A DNA stretch of 60,937 bases, taken from DAOUAT01 sp964551735 (lineage in GTDB: Bacteria; Chloroflexota; Anaerolineae; CG2-30-64-16). The first letter of the stretch is position 1, and the number at the start of each line of letters is the position of its first letter. The position numbers and the translations under genes were made by a program. Of this stretch, positions 1 through 8,082 are shown piece by piece. Where the stretch lies: the NCBI GenBank assembly GCA_964551735.1, contig CAZKEF010000032.1, positions 1-60,937 of the forward strand. The letters run 5' to 3'. The notes under the pieces were generated by a model, which did not search any database, was not told the origin of the DNA, and saw only the letters and a program-made list of their open reading frames with translations.

Positions 1-75
1 ATAGCTGTGCCATCTCCGGCGCACGCTGCAACTTAAGATTAGCCAACGGTATCCCTCAGCGGGCGAGGAACCAGG

Positions 76-360
76 GTGATTGGGAGATGGTGGGACACCG
101 AGGTTGCAGAGGAATTCGGGGGACGTATCTTCAAGCCGGCGGCTGGGGCAAGTTGGGAGGAAACTGCTAAGGCAAATTATACTTGGATCCAAGAGGCTGT
201 GAAGAATGGTGAGGTGTTCTACCTGGCATCACCCGTGGATGCAAAACATCTTTTGCCTGAAAACCCCACGTACAAAGTTGCAGTCTTTGCCAGAGAACTT
301 GATGCCCTACTGCAGGCCGGCTACCGACGCGTTGGTGATTATCTCATTCCTCCGCATTAA
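76..360 (+). CDS. Putative polymorphic-toxin C-terminal domain (Rhs-associated), partial
   Basis: A 94-residue ORF opens at a GTG (76) after in-frame stops at 34-36 and 40-42. It reads like the tail of an Rhs/polymorphic-toxin protein: an N-terminal VIGRWWDT stretch, then a NYTWIQEA segment and FYLASPVD, and it ends with GYRRVGDYLIPP. I recall similar tails on Rhs-like proteins, but this is memory of a pattern and not a search result. No secretion signal is visible. Only 25 bp separate it from the next ORF, and an Rhs core remnant lies about 0.7 kb downstream, which fits a toxin/immunity tail cassette. The upstream core may lie outside the window. The toxic activity is unknown. Confidence 0.4.
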   Translation: MIGRWWDTEVAEEFGGRIFKPAAGASWEETAKANYTWIQEAVKNGEVFYLASPVDAKHLLPENPTYKVAVFARELDALLQAGYRRVGDYLIPPH

Positions 361-385
361 CAGCAGGCACAACGAGAGAAAACAC

Positions 386-985
386 ATGAATGACGATGAA
401 TTCCTGACAACAGCTGGCAAGCTTATCCAGTTACTTGATACTGTAGAGCGCTTGGAATACTGGCCAAGCCCAATGCCTTCACCCTGGGATCAAAGAATCG
501 GCGAAGTGTGTGATCTTTATTGCGACGCAACTCCGCTGCAGCGTCAGGTGTTTGTGTCCGCCCTATCGGTCAAATCGGCGGGAGTGTTGAACGACTATGC
601 CATACGCATGGCGATGGCAAGCGTCCGTCAGAATTCTGAGACCCTGTTAGCACGTGGATTGGTTGCACATGTGATATATTTGGACTGGCCATGGAGCGAT
701 CCCCGTGACTCTTTTTTCGCGGAACTCGTGCTAATCTACAGAAGCGCAGTGAGGGTAGGTATCAATCTGGACCGTTTGTTTCGTATGGCCGCTCAGATCT
801 CCATCCGGCAGGCAACGCGAAACTTGGTTTATCCGCCGCGCGGGAATCCTTCTCGCGAGGTCCCATTGGACCACGTCTGGTGGGCGGAAACAGAAGGGCC
901 TGCTGGATTGGTTTACTATCTTAGAGAACGGCCAATACCGGAAGGGCATCTCACGCCTGTGGCAGATCGCCCAAGCGAAACATGA
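386..985 (+). CDS. Hypothetical protein, possible immunity protein of the Rhs cassette
   Basis: This 199-residue ORF starts at ATG 386 and begins MNDDEFLTTAGKL. The same frame is open upstream to 206, but that part overlaps the preceding ORF and lacks a sensible start. The protein looks soluble and mainly helical, with no signal peptide, membrane segment or recognised catalytic motif. I do not recognise the family. It lies directly behind the toxin-like tail and before an Rhs core remnant, which is the usual place for an immunity gene. That role rests on position only. The ribosome site is weak (GAGA-type). Confidence 0.45.
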   Translation: MNDDEFLTTAGKLIQLLDTVERLEYWPSPMPSPWDQRIGEVCDLYCDATPLQRQVFVSALSVKSAGVLNDYAIRMAMASVRQNSETLLARGLVAHVIYLDWPWSDPRDSFFAELVLIYRSAVRVGINLDRLFRMAAQISIRQATRNLVYPPRGNPSREVPLDHVWWAETEGPAGLVYYLRERPIPEGHLTPVADRPSET

Positions 986-1066
986 GCATGACTGAGGCGC
1001 AGAAGTGAGGAACGTTAAGCTAGACGGCCAATCAGCAGCAAGGTAACCCGGCAGCCGTTCTCTCCT

Positions 1067-1333
1067 TTGGCTGGGTTGCGCGGCTCCAAATCCAGCACGT
1101 TGCCAACCGACTACCGCCCTTCGACTGCGCTCAGGATGCACTTCACCGGCCAGCGCAGCGAGGAGGCGGGGCTGGGGTCGTTGTATGACTACAACGCGCG
1201 CTACTACTCGTTGGCCGGTTCCTCACCCCGGACACCATTGTGTCGGAACTGGGCAATCCGCAGGCGCTCAACAAATACGCCTATTCCAAATAATAAACCG
1301 GTCCGCTATATGGTGTTGTTGGAAGTCCGCTGA
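1067..1333 (+). pseudogene. Decayed Rhs core remnant
   Basis: Rhs-core hallmarks are spread over two reading frames. Frame A (from 1067) has TLPTDYR, then FTGQRSEEAGLGSLYDYNARYY. Near 1212 the match moves to another frame, which reads GRFLTPDTIVSELGNPQALN and stops at TAA about 1290. Frame A then resumes with NNKPVRY. At least two frameshifts therefore break the gene. An extra eight residues (PSTALRMH) between TLPTDYR and FTGQR are encoded by 24 bp that match the CCTTCGACTGCGCTCAGGATG repeat family. The fragment is probably a displaced, silent Rhs core 3' of the toxin/immunity pair. Confidence 0.7.
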
Positions 1334-1342
1334 TCAGCCGTG

Positions 1343-1372
1343 TTTCACTCACCGCCAGATGGGTGTTAGAAT
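1343..1372 (+). promoter_or_regulatory. Candidate sigma-70-type promoter of degV
   Basis: TTTCAC (1343-1348) and TAGAAT (1367-1372) are separated by 18 bp and lie 30 bp before the degV start, whose GGGAG ribosome site is at 1391-1395. The boxes are imperfect, so this is a moderate call. Confidence 0.4.
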
Positions 1373-1401
1373 GTGATCATCATTCTTGACTGGGAGTAGA
1401 G

Positions 1402-2262
1402 ATGACCGTTCACATCGTAACCGATTCAAGCCATTATCTCGATCCGGCGGTCGTCGCCGGGTTGGGGTTACACGTTTTGCCGTTGAGCCTGCAATTGGGT
1501 GGGCAGGAATACCGCGAGCGGCTGGACATCACCACCGAGGCGCTATTTGAGAAGCTGGCGGAACGGGGCGCTACGTGGCCGACCACGGCTGCTGTCACAC
1601 CGGCCGCCTTGCAGGCCGAGTTCGACAAGCTTACTGCGAACGGCGATGAGGTCGTCGGGGTCTTCATGTCGCGCGGCACCAGCGTGACCGTGGAGAACGC
1701 GCAAAATGTCGCGGCGACCCATCCGGCGCGGGACCGCATCCATGTGGTGGATTCGCTGGCCGTCTCCGGCGCGCTTGGGCTGACGCTGCATGTGGTCGGC
1801 CGGCTGGCGCAAGCCGGCGCGCCCGCGGCCCACGTCGCGCGGGTGGCGCAGCGCATGGGTGAGACGATGCGGGTGATGTTTACCGTCGCCACGCTGGACT
1901 ATCTGCACCGCGGGGGCCGCATGAAGGGCAGCCAGGCGCTCATGGGCAGCCTGCTGGGCATCAAGCCGGTGCTGTGGCTGGATGGGGGGCACATCGCGCT
2001 GCGGGGCAGGGCGCGCGGCAAGAAGAAGGCGCTGACCGCCATGCTGGACGAGTGCGTCCAAGCCATCCCGGCCGGTGAGCCGGCGGTGGCGCTGGTGTTC
2101 GACGCGGCCGCGGCCGCGGACAATGCCGAGATCTGCGCCGCGTTGCATGCACGTCTGAACATCGAGCAGCTCTACACCGCGCAGATCGGCCCGGTGGTGG
2201 CCGCGCACGTGGGGCCGGGCTGTGTGGCCGTGGCCGTGTGCCCGGTGAGCGCGACGCGCTAG
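1402..2262 (+). CDS. DegV family protein (fatty-acid binding)
   Basis: A 286-residue protein that begins MTVHIVTDSSHYLDP, the typical DegV opening. It keeps the central PTTAAVTPAAL segment (the usual motif is TSQPT/S), a GALGLTL helix start, and the HRGGRMKG and GIKPVLWLDGG stretches of the second domain. Length is normal for the family (about 280). DegV/FakB proteins bind a fatty acid and hand it to the kinase FakA, which phosphorylates it for phospholipid synthesis. No fakA is seen here, so partner and ligand are unknown. The gene stands alone behind its own promoter-like sequence. The start is ATG with GGGAG 6 bp upstream. Confidence 0.9.
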   Translation: MTVHIVTDSSHYLDPAVVAGLGLHVLPLSLQLGGQEYRERLDITTEALFEKLAERGATWPTTAAVTPAALQAEFDKLTANGDEVVGVFMSRGTSVTVENAQNVAATHPARDRIHVVDSLAVSGALGLTLHVVGRLAQAGAPAAHVARVAQRMGETMRVMFTVATLDYLHRGGRMKGSQALMGSLLGIKPVLWLDGGHIALRGRARGKKKALTAMLDECVQAIPAGEPAVALVFDAAAAADNAEICAALHARLNIEQLYTAQIGPVVAAHVGPGCVAVAVCPVSATR

Positions 2263-2397
2263 ATCCTGGGACATACTGCTCTCAGCCGGTCTGTCCCTAA
2301 GGGAGGCTTCGCACTGACCGGCGTCGCAGGCGTGTTCAGGTTGCTCTTAGCCCCAAGACGGGGTCGCAGACCCCTACAAGCGGAAAGATAGTAAATT

Positions 2398-2478
2398 GGA
2401 ATCGAGGCTGTGCGAAGCCTCCTTTAGGATTAGCCGGTCTCTCCGTCTGAGCGCCAGACCGCCTAAAGGCTCGATCCC
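2398..2478. repeat. Family A palindromic element, copy 1
   Basis: An 81 bp element bounded by GGAATCGAGGCT on the left and AGGCTCGATCCC on the right, which are inverted ends. The internal part contains CCTTTAGGATTAGCCGGTC and AGACCGCCTAAAGG. A degenerate partial copy (AGCCGGTCTGTCCC, AAGGGAGGCTTCG) precedes it at about 2283-2320. Both fill the gap between degV and the radical SAM gene. Further copies are at 9594, 21022, 47980, 58177 and 59145. Confidence 0.75.
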
Positions 2479-2511
2479 TTCTCATTATCTTTATGGCTCG
2501 TTTTGAGAGCA

Positions 2512-3471
2512 ATGACGATGGCGGACTGGGAACCTTCTTACCTGGCGCTGCACCGCTCCGGCGAGCTGCGCGCACGCGCGCGGGCGGCGACCGCGGCGCT
2601 GGCGCACTGCACGCTCTGCCCGCGCGCGTGCGGGGTTGACCGGTTGCACGGCGGCCGCGGCGTCTGCAACATGGGCGCGGCGCCTGTCATCGCCTCGTGG
2701 AACGTCCACCCCTGGGAGGAGCCGCCCATTAGCGGGACGCGCGGGTCGGGCACGATCTTCTTCTCCGGCTGCACGGGCAAGTGCATCTTCTGCCAGAACT
2801 ACCCCATCAGCCAGCTCGGCTACGGCAACACGGTTACGGTTGAGCGTTTCGCGGGCATGATGTTGGCGCTGCAGCGCCGCGGCTGCCACAACATCAACTT
2901 CGTCACCCCCACTCACTTCGCACCGCAGATCCTGGCCGCAGTGGACCTGGCCGCGGGGTGGGGGCTGCGGATACCGTTGGTTTACAATACCAGCGGCTAC
3001 GAGCGGGTCGAGACGCTGCGGCTGCTGGAGGGCGTCATTGACATCTGGCTGCCCGACGCCAAGTACACGGACGATGAGGTCGCCCGCCGCGTGTCCGGCT
3101 TCCCGCGCTACGTCGAGCATAACCGGGCCGCGCTCCGGGAGATTTACCGGCAGGCCGGCGCCGAGCTCGTGCTGGATGACAAAGGTATCGCCTGCCGCGG
3201 CATGATCGTGCGGCATCTGGTGCTGCCCGAGGGCCTGGCCGATTCGCCGGGCGTGCTCCGCTGGCTGGCCGCCGAGCTGTCGCCGCGCGTCCACGTCAGC
3301 CTGATGGATCAGTATTTCCCGGCCTACAAGGCGCTGGCCGACCCCCAGTTGGGCCGCAAGATCACGGCGGAAGAGTACGCGGCCGCGCTCGACGCTTTCG
3401 AGGCGGCTGGGTTGGAAAACGGCTGGACGCAAGATCACGAGGACTGCGAGCCGGCCACGGTGGACCTATGA
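2512..3471 (+). CDS. Radical SAM protein, PflX-like (COG1313)
   Basis: A 319-residue protein. It has an N-terminal cysteine cluster (CTLCPRACGVDR, GVCNMG) and then the radical SAM motif CTGKCIFC near residue 85, followed by QNYPISQ. This is the PflX group, related to pyruvate formate-lyase activating enzymes; the substrate is unknown. The protein binds a 4Fe-4S cluster and S-adenosylmethionine and acts in the cytoplasm. The stop overlaps the start of the CDF transporter gene by ATGA, so the two are probably cotranslated. ATG 2512 and ATG 2518 are both possible starts; the TTG at 2503 is less likely. Confidence 0.85.
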   Translation: MTMADWEPSYLALHRSGELRARARAATAALAHCTLCPRACGVDRLHGGRGVCNMGAAPVIASWNVHPWEEPPISGTRGSGTIFFSGCTGKCIFCQNYPISQLGYGNTVTVERFAGMMLALQRRGCHNINFVTPTHFAPQILAAVDLAAGWGLRIPLVYNTSGYERVETLRLLEGVIDIWLPDAKYTDDEVARRVSGFPRYVEHNRAALREIYRQAGAELVLDDKGIACRGMIVRHLVLPEGLADSPGVLRWLAAELSPRVHVSLMDQYFPAYKALADPQLGRKITAEEYAAALDAFEAAGLENGWTQDHEDCEPATVDL

Positions 3472-4400
3472 ACAACAAACAACGCCAGGCGCGCAGCCTG
3501 TTTGCTGTCAACCTGGGCCTGGCAGCCAACGTCCTGCTGGCCGCGCTGAAGACCTCCATCGGCGTCCTGGGCCACAGCCCGGCGCTGCTGGCTGACGGCA
3601 TCAACTCGACCTCAGATGTGGCCTACTACGTGGTCGTGCGCGTGTTCCTGCAACTGGCCCGCAAGCCGGCCGACCGCGAACACCCCTACGGTCACAGCCA
3701 GCTTGAGAGCATCGCCGCGCTGCTGGTGGGCGCGTTCGTCATTACCACCGCGGTCGCGATCTTCTGGGACGCGGTCAACAAGGTCTACGACCTGTTGTCC
3801 GGCCAGGGCGATTTCGGTGGCGCGGCCGTGGCTGCGCTGTGGGTGGCGCTGTTCACGGTGGGCCTCAAGCTGATCCTGCTGATCATTACCCGCCGCATCG
3901 GCCGGCAGACGGGCAACGCCGCGGTGTCGGCGCTGGCATTTGATCACCGCAACGACGTCTTTGCGTCTTCGGCGACCGCGGTCGGCATCTTCCTGGGTCG
4001 TTCCGGCCTGCCCTGGGTGGACCCCCTGGCCGGTGCGTTGGTGGCCCTGCTGATCCTGCGCACCGGCATCTATATCCTGCGGGAAGCGACCACCGATCTG
4101 ATGGACAACGTGCCTAGCGACGAGCTGGCGGCCCAGGTGCAAGATCTGCTCAGCATGGTGCCAGATGTGAAATGTGTTGAGGAGGTCTACGCACATCGGT
4201 TCGGCCCCTACTTGGTGCTCAACCTGACCATCGGCATAGATGGCGCGCTCTCGGTCGCGGCCGGCGATTCGATTTCGCTCAAGGTGGAGCGCCTGTTGTA
4301 CGACAACGTGGCACTGCTGCGTCGCGTCCATGTCCACTATCATCCGGTGGGGACCGCGCTGGCGCCTGAGCCCGGTCTGCCGCGGTCTGTTGTAGATTAG
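3468..4400 (+). CDS. Cation diffusion facilitator (CDF) family transporter
   Basis: A 310-residue membrane protein with about six hydrophobic segments in the first 210 residues and a soluble C-terminal ferredoxin-like domain. CDF metal-site signatures are present: LLADGINSTSD in helix 2, HPYGHSQLES after helix 2, and FDHRNDVFAS in helix 5. CDF proteins exchange Zn, Fe, Mn or Co for protons across the inner membrane. The metal cannot be read from this sequence: the residues facing the site are D/N and H/D. The gene overlaps the radical SAM gene by 4 bp. Its end is 80 bp before dnaN. Confidence 0.9.
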   Translation: MNNKQRQARSLFAVNLGLAANVLLAALKTSIGVLGHSPALLADGINSTSDVAYYVVVRVFLQLARKPADREHPYGHSQLESIAALLVGAFVITTAVAIFWDAVNKVYDLLSGQGDFGGAAVAALWVALFTVGLKLILLIITRRIGRQTGNAAVSALAFDHRNDVFASSATAVGIFLGRSGLPWVDPLAGALVALLILRTGIYILREATTDLMDNVPSDELAAQVQDLLSMVPDVKCVEEVYAHRFGPYLVLNLTIGIDGALSVAAGDSISLKVERLLYDNVALLRRVHVHYHPVGTALAPEPGLPRSVVD

Positions 4401-4421
4401 TTTCCTTTTTGCGCCGCGGTG

Positions 4422-4430
4422 TGGTATACT
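4422..4430 (+). promoter_or_regulatory. Extended -10 box upstream of dnaN
   Basis: TGGTATACT is an extended -10 element (TGn plus TATACT at 4425-4430) about 50 bp before the dnaN GTG. No clear -35 box is seen, as expected for extended -10 promoters. The same nine bases occur at 26679-26687 upstream of the PspA cassette. Confidence 0.45.
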
Positions 4431-4480
4431 TTTACCTAACTGGCGAGTTCGCCCATCTTCATCTTCCAGGAGGCATCATC

Positions 4481-5665
4481 GTGCGCCTGTTTGTTATGCA
4501 AGAAAACCTTGCCAAGGGCCTGTCCATCGTTGGCCGGGCTGTGTCTTCGCGCAGCACCCTCCCCGTCTTGAGCAACATTTTGCTCAGCACCGACGAAGAT
4601 CGCTTGAAGCTGGCAGCCACGAACCTGGAGGTGGGCGTGAACTGCTGGCTGGGCGCGCAGGTGGAGGACGATGGCGCCATCACCCTGCCGGCGCGGCTGC
4701 TGACCGATTGGGTCAACTCCATGCAGCCCGACAAGATCGGCATGGAGATGGTGGTTCGTACCATGAGCATGAACCTCAAGTGCAGCCGGTCGGAATCCAA
4801 CATCAAAGGCATTGACGCCAGCGAGTTTCCGCTGATCCCCACGGCCGACGGCGAACAGGCGTTGGGGCTGCCGCCGGCCACCCTGCGCAAGATCATTGAC
4901 CAGGTCGTCTTTGCGGCGGCCGACGCCAAAGACACCAGCCGGCCAGCGCTGACCGGCGTCCTGGCGAAGTTTGAGGGCGAGCGCCTGACCCTGGCTGCCA
5001 CCGATGGCTATCGCCTCTCGGTGCGCCGCACGGTGCTGCCCGCGCCCGCACCGCAAGACATCAGCGTCATCGTCCCGGCCCGTTCCCTGGCCGAGGTCAG
5101 CCGCATCAGCGGCGAGGCCGATCCCGATCGGCCGGTCGAGCTGGCACTGGCTGCGGCGCGCAATCAGATCTTGTTCCGCCTGTTCGGCAAAGGGGAGGGG
5201 GATCGAGGGGCGTTCTATCAGGTGGACCTGGTGTCACAGTTGATTGACGCCAAGTTCCCCGATTTCACCGCCATTATGCCCAAGAGTTACACGACCCGGA
5301 CCGTATTGGACACAGGTGCCTTCCTGCGGGCTTTGAAGGTCGCGTCGTTGTTCGCGAGAGACGCGTCCGACCGGGTCGTCTTCACCATCACGCCCGGAAC
5401 CGAGACCGTGCCCGGCCAGCTCACCATCCGCGCCACATCGGCCGAGGCCGGCGACAACGTCAGCGACGTGGATGCCCTGGTGGAGGGCGCGCCGCTGGAG
5501 ATCGCCTTTAACGTGCGCTATCTCATGGAGGTCATGTCGGTGGTTGACACGCCGCAGGTGGTGCTGGAGACGACTCGTTCGGACCGTCCTGGCCTCTTCC
5601 GCCCCGTTGGCACAGGCCCGGAAGAGTTCACCCACGTCATCATGCCGATGCAGCTTAACCGGTAG
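4481..5665 (+). CDS. dnaN: DNA polymerase III beta subunit (sliding clamp)
   Basis: A 394-residue protein that starts at GTG 4481 after CCAGGAGG (4467-4474). The reading frame is open further upstream, but RLFVMQENLAKGLSIVGRAV is the normal clamp N-terminus. Three repeated clamp domains span the length, with RSTLPVLSNILL early and FTHVIMPMQLNR at the end, where the usual ending is a PMR/PMRL motif. The clamp encircles DNA and tethers polymerase III. recF follows 56 bp downstream, an ancestral dnaN-recF neighbourhood, but dnaA and gyrB are not adjacent. Confidence 0.95.
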   Translation: MRLFVMQENLAKGLSIVGRAVSSRSTLPVLSNILLSTDEDRLKLAATNLEVGVNCWLGAQVEDDGAITLPARLLTDWVNSMQPDKIGMEMVVRTMSMNLKCSRSESNIKGIDASEFPLIPTADGEQALGLPPATLRKIIDQVVFAAADAKDTSRPALTGVLAKFEGERLTLAATDGYRLSVRRTVLPAPAPQDISVIVPARSLAEVSRISGEADPDRPVELALAAARNQILFRLFGKGEGDRGAFYQVDLVSQLIDAKFPDFTAIMPKSYTTRTVLDTGAFLRALKVASLFARDASDRVVFTITPGTETVPGQLTIRATSAEAGDNVSDVDALVEGAPLEIAFNVRYLMEVMSVVDTPQVVLETTRSDRPGLFRPVGTGPEEFTHVIMPMQLNR

Positions 5666-5669
5666 GTGA

Positions 5670-5710
5670 GGAGACAAGGAGACAAGGAATATAGAACCCC
5701 TTGTCTCCTT
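5670..5710. repeat. 8 bp-period tandem repeat with 12 bp inverted repeat between dnaN and recF
   Basis: GGAGACAA occurs twice in tandem (5670-5685), and AAGGAGACAAGG (5676-5687) is perfectly inverted at 5699-5710 (CCTTGTCTCCTT). The hairpin ends just before the recF ATG, so it may work as a dnaN terminator/attenuator or hide the recF ribosome site. Confidence 0.65.
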
Positions 5711-5721
5711 TACTTCCTTTC

Positions 5722-6936
5722 ATGCGCCTCACCCACCTCTCCCTCACCAACTTCCGCAACTACGTCCGTCTTGAGCTGCGCCTGCCCGACCGGCTGACCG
5801 TGCTACAAGGCGCCAATGCCCAGGGGAAAACCAATCTGCTGGAAGCGATCCATTTGTTGGCGACTGCGCGTTCGCCCCGCGCTGGCGCGGAGCGTGAGCT
5901 GATTAATTGGCTTGCCATCGAAAGTCCGTTGCCCTACGCGCGGCTGATGGCCGAGGTCGCGGACGGCGACAGGACGGAGCAGTTGGAGCTGGTGCTTGAG
6001 CTCAGCCGTAACGGCGGCGCAAACGGTCCTGTGGTGCGCAAGCAGGTGCGGGTTAACGGTGTGCCGAGGCGGGCGCTGGACTTGGTGGGGCGGCTGCGGA
6101 TGGTGCTCTTCCTGCCGGAGGATGTAAGCTTGGTGGCTGGTGCACCGGTCGAGCGACGCCGGTATCTCGATATCGCGTTGTGCCAGATCGATCCGGCCTA
6201 TTGCCGTGCCCTGACGGAGTACAACAAGGCCCTGGCACAGCGGAACGCGCTGTTGCGCCGGCTGCGCGATGAGGGTGGCGATCCGGGCCAATTGACCTTC
6301 TGGGACGGCCAGCTGGTGGCTCACGGCAGCATCGTGTTCACCCGCCGCGCGGAAGCCATCGGCCACCTGGACCGCATCGCGGCCGAGCACCATCGCAACC
6401 TGACCGGGGGCGAAGAGCGGCTGCGTCTGGCGTACCAGCCAAGCCTGGAGACAGCGACGCTTTCTGCGGGCCGGTTGTCTAATCCTGGCAGCGCAGCACA
6501 GGCGTTTGGCTGGCAGCGCGACCGGGTGGCCGATGCCTTCGCCGCTCAGTTGCGCGCAGGCCATAGCCGCGAGATCAACGCCGGCGCATCGCTGGCCGGT
6601 CCGCATCGCGACGATATGACATTCATCGTTGAAGGCCGTGATCTGCGGGCGTTTGGCTCACGTGGGCAGCAGCGCACCGCCGCGCTGGCGGTCAAGCTGG
6701 CCGAGGTGGCGATGATGCGCGAGGTGGTAGGGGAGGATCCGCTGTTGCTGCTGGACGACGTGATGTCGGAGCTGGATGCGCGGCGCCGGCACGCGCTGCT
6801 GGACGCGCTGGTCGGGGTCGGGCAGGCAGTGATTACCACCACGGATTGGGAGGATTTTTCGTCGACGTTATTGGCGCAGGCGCGACGGCTGGTGGTGGCG
6901 GCGGGGAGGGTGAGTGACGCGGCGGGTGCGTCCTAA
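5722..6936 (+). CDS. recF: DNA replication and repair protein RecF
   Basis: A 404-residue SMC-like ATPase that starts at ATG 5722 (MRLTHLSLTNFRNY). A TTG 21 bp upstream is in frame but lies inside the hairpin repeat. Walker A is GANAQGKTNLLEAI (residues about 31-44). The signature region is FGSRGQQRTAALAVKLAE, and Walker B is DPLLLLDDVMSELD near residue 345. Length is slightly above the usual 360-375. RecF, with RecO and RecR, loads RecA at single-strand gaps. It lies downstream of dnaN, separated by a hairpin. Confidence 0.95.
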   Translation: MRLTHLSLTNFRNYVRLELRLPDRLTVLQGANAQGKTNLLEAIHLLATARSPRAGAERELINWLAIESPLPYARLMAEVADGDRTEQLELVLELSRNGGANGPVVRKQVRVNGVPRRALDLVGRLRMVLFLPEDVSLVAGAPVERRRYLDIALCQIDPAYCRALTEYNKALAQRNALLRRLRDEGGDPGQLTFWDGQLVAHGSIVFTRRAEAIGHLDRIAAEHHRNLTGGEERLRLAYQPSLETATLSAGRLSNPGSAAQAFGWQRDRVADAFAAQLRAGHSREINAGASLAGPHRDDMTFIVEGRDLRAFGSRGQQRTAALAVKLAEVAMMREVVGEDPLLLLDDVMSELDARRRHALLDALVGVGQAVITTTDWEDFSSTLLAQARRLVVAAGRVSDAAGAS

Positions 6937-7290
6937 TCCCGGGGAGGGTGCTCCGCTGCTTTCTCCGTTTACACGGGGGTCTGTGATCCCCGTCCCGACC
7001 CGCCAGCGGCCGGATGGTCGCACGACGCCGGTCGCAGACCGGCTGAGAACACCAAATCGGGCGCTGAGGAATACAGAGCTCAGTCTTACCCTGAGTGAGT
7101 CTGCCCCGTGCGGTTCACTGCAGCGAGTGTCCAGCCAAGAGCCGGCCCTGAGCGCAGCCGAAGGGATCTCCGCTCCGCCGGCAGAGATGCTTCGCTGGTC
7201 AGGCGTCGCGACGGAACGTGAGCTGTGGACTTGCTCACGGCAAAGCCGTGACAGATGGGGGGTGATTCGGGGAGAGCAGCGCCTTCGCGT
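6937..7290. other. Gene-free spacer with family B repeat debris
   Basis: This 354 bp spacer separates the convergent recF and rsmG genes. Readable ORFs here (for example one from 6914) are low-complexity read-through with no family features. It holds the hairpin-like ACACGGGGGTCTGTGATCCCCG near 6971-6992 and family B repeat pieces at 7141-7264 (CCCTGAGCGCAGCCGAAGGG, GAGATGCTTCGCTGG). No promoter or RNA gene was recognised. Confidence 0.55.
7141..7264. repeat. Family B repeat (CTTCGACTGCGCTCAGG type)
   Basis: Contains CCCTGAGCGCAGCCGAAGGG and GAGATGCTTCGCTGG followed by GAGCTGTGGAC. The second half aligns by eye with 26706-26770 (GAGATGCTTCGCTGG, GAGCTGTAGAC). Related short pieces occur at 1113, 17890 and 34064. 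Confidence 0.55.
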
Positions 7291-8082
7291 TCAGTCGTCG
7301 CCCATCTCCTCACCGCCATCCTCGACCGGTTTACACCCCAGCGGCCGCTTCTTCGGCAGGCCGCGGCCGCGAGGGTAGCCGTCCGGCGTCTGCGCGATCT
7401 TGTCCACCACCACCAACACGCGCGTTTCGGCCAGGCCGGGCACTTCCACCGGCACCAGTTTGGTCAGCTGGCCGCCGAGCAGGCTGATGGCCTGCTCCGC
7501 GGCCAGCGCCTCTTCATGCGCTGCGGAGCCTTTGTAGGCCACCACGCGGCCCCCGCGTTTTGCTAACGGCAGCAGATATTCCACCAGGGTGGCCAATGGC
7601 GCCACCGCGCGCGCCAGCACCAGGTCGTAGCCCGCGCGTTGTGGCTCACGCAGCGCCAGCTCTTCGGCGCGACCGTGGATCAGTTGGACCTCGTTGAGCC
7701 CTAGCCGGGCCGCGATGTGCTCCATGAAGCGCACCTTTTTGGCTGTGGCCTCGATCAGGCACAGCCGCAGCCGCGGCCAGACGATGCGCAGCGCCAGCCC
7801 TGGGAAACCCGCGCCTGCACCCACGTCCACTGCACGCAGGGACCGTGCCAACAGCGTAGGTATCGCGATCCCTTCCAGCGCGGCCAGCGCGGGCAGCAGC
7901 GCCAATGAGTCCAGGTAGTGGCGAATCTCGACCTGCTCCCGATCGGTGATGGCCGTGAGATTGAACTGCGCGTTCCAGTCCAGGAGCTCGTCGGTGTAGC
8001 TCTCGAAGGCCGCAACCTGGGCCGGGCTCAACATCAGCCCCATCTGGACTGCGCCGGAAATCAGCCGTTCCATGGCTCGCAT
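7291..8082 (-). CDS. rsmG: 16S rRNA (guanine-N7) methyltransferase RsmG (GidB)
   Basis: A 263-residue Rossmann methyltransferase. The core shows LLDWNAQFNLTAITDREQV, HYLDSLALL, the SAM loop VDVGAGAGFPGLALRI, and the VQLIHGRAEEL and VLARAVAPL segments, all usual RsmG landmarks. It methylates G527 of 16S rRNA with SAM. A C-terminal extension of about 30 charged residues (YPRGRGLPKKRPL) goes past the common core. The start at 8082 overlaps the upstream stop as TAATG, so translation is probably coupled to the PEP-utilising protein. An alternative start is 8073. Confidence 0.93.
   Translation of the reverse strand: MRAMERLISGAVQMGLMLSPAQVAAFESYTDELLDWNAQFNLTAITDREQVEIRHYLDSLALLPALAALEGIAIPTLLARSLRAVDVGAGAGFPGLALRIVWPRLRLCLIEATAKKVRFMEHIAARLGLNEVQLIHGRAEELALREPQRAGYDLVLARAVAPLATLVEYLLPLAKRGGRVVAYKGSAAHEEALAAEQAISLLGGQLTKLVPVEVPGLAETRVLVVVDKIAQTPDGYPRGRGLPKKRPLGCKPVEDGGEEMGDD

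Noticed and set aside
206..385. Upstream extension of the 386-985 ORF
   Set aside because: It overlaps the preceding ORF in another frame and has no credible ribosome site; ATG 386 is preferred.
6914..7378. Plus-strand ORF after recF
   Set aside because: It overlaps the 3' end of recF, runs through repeat debris and into antisense rsmG, with no domain-like sequence.
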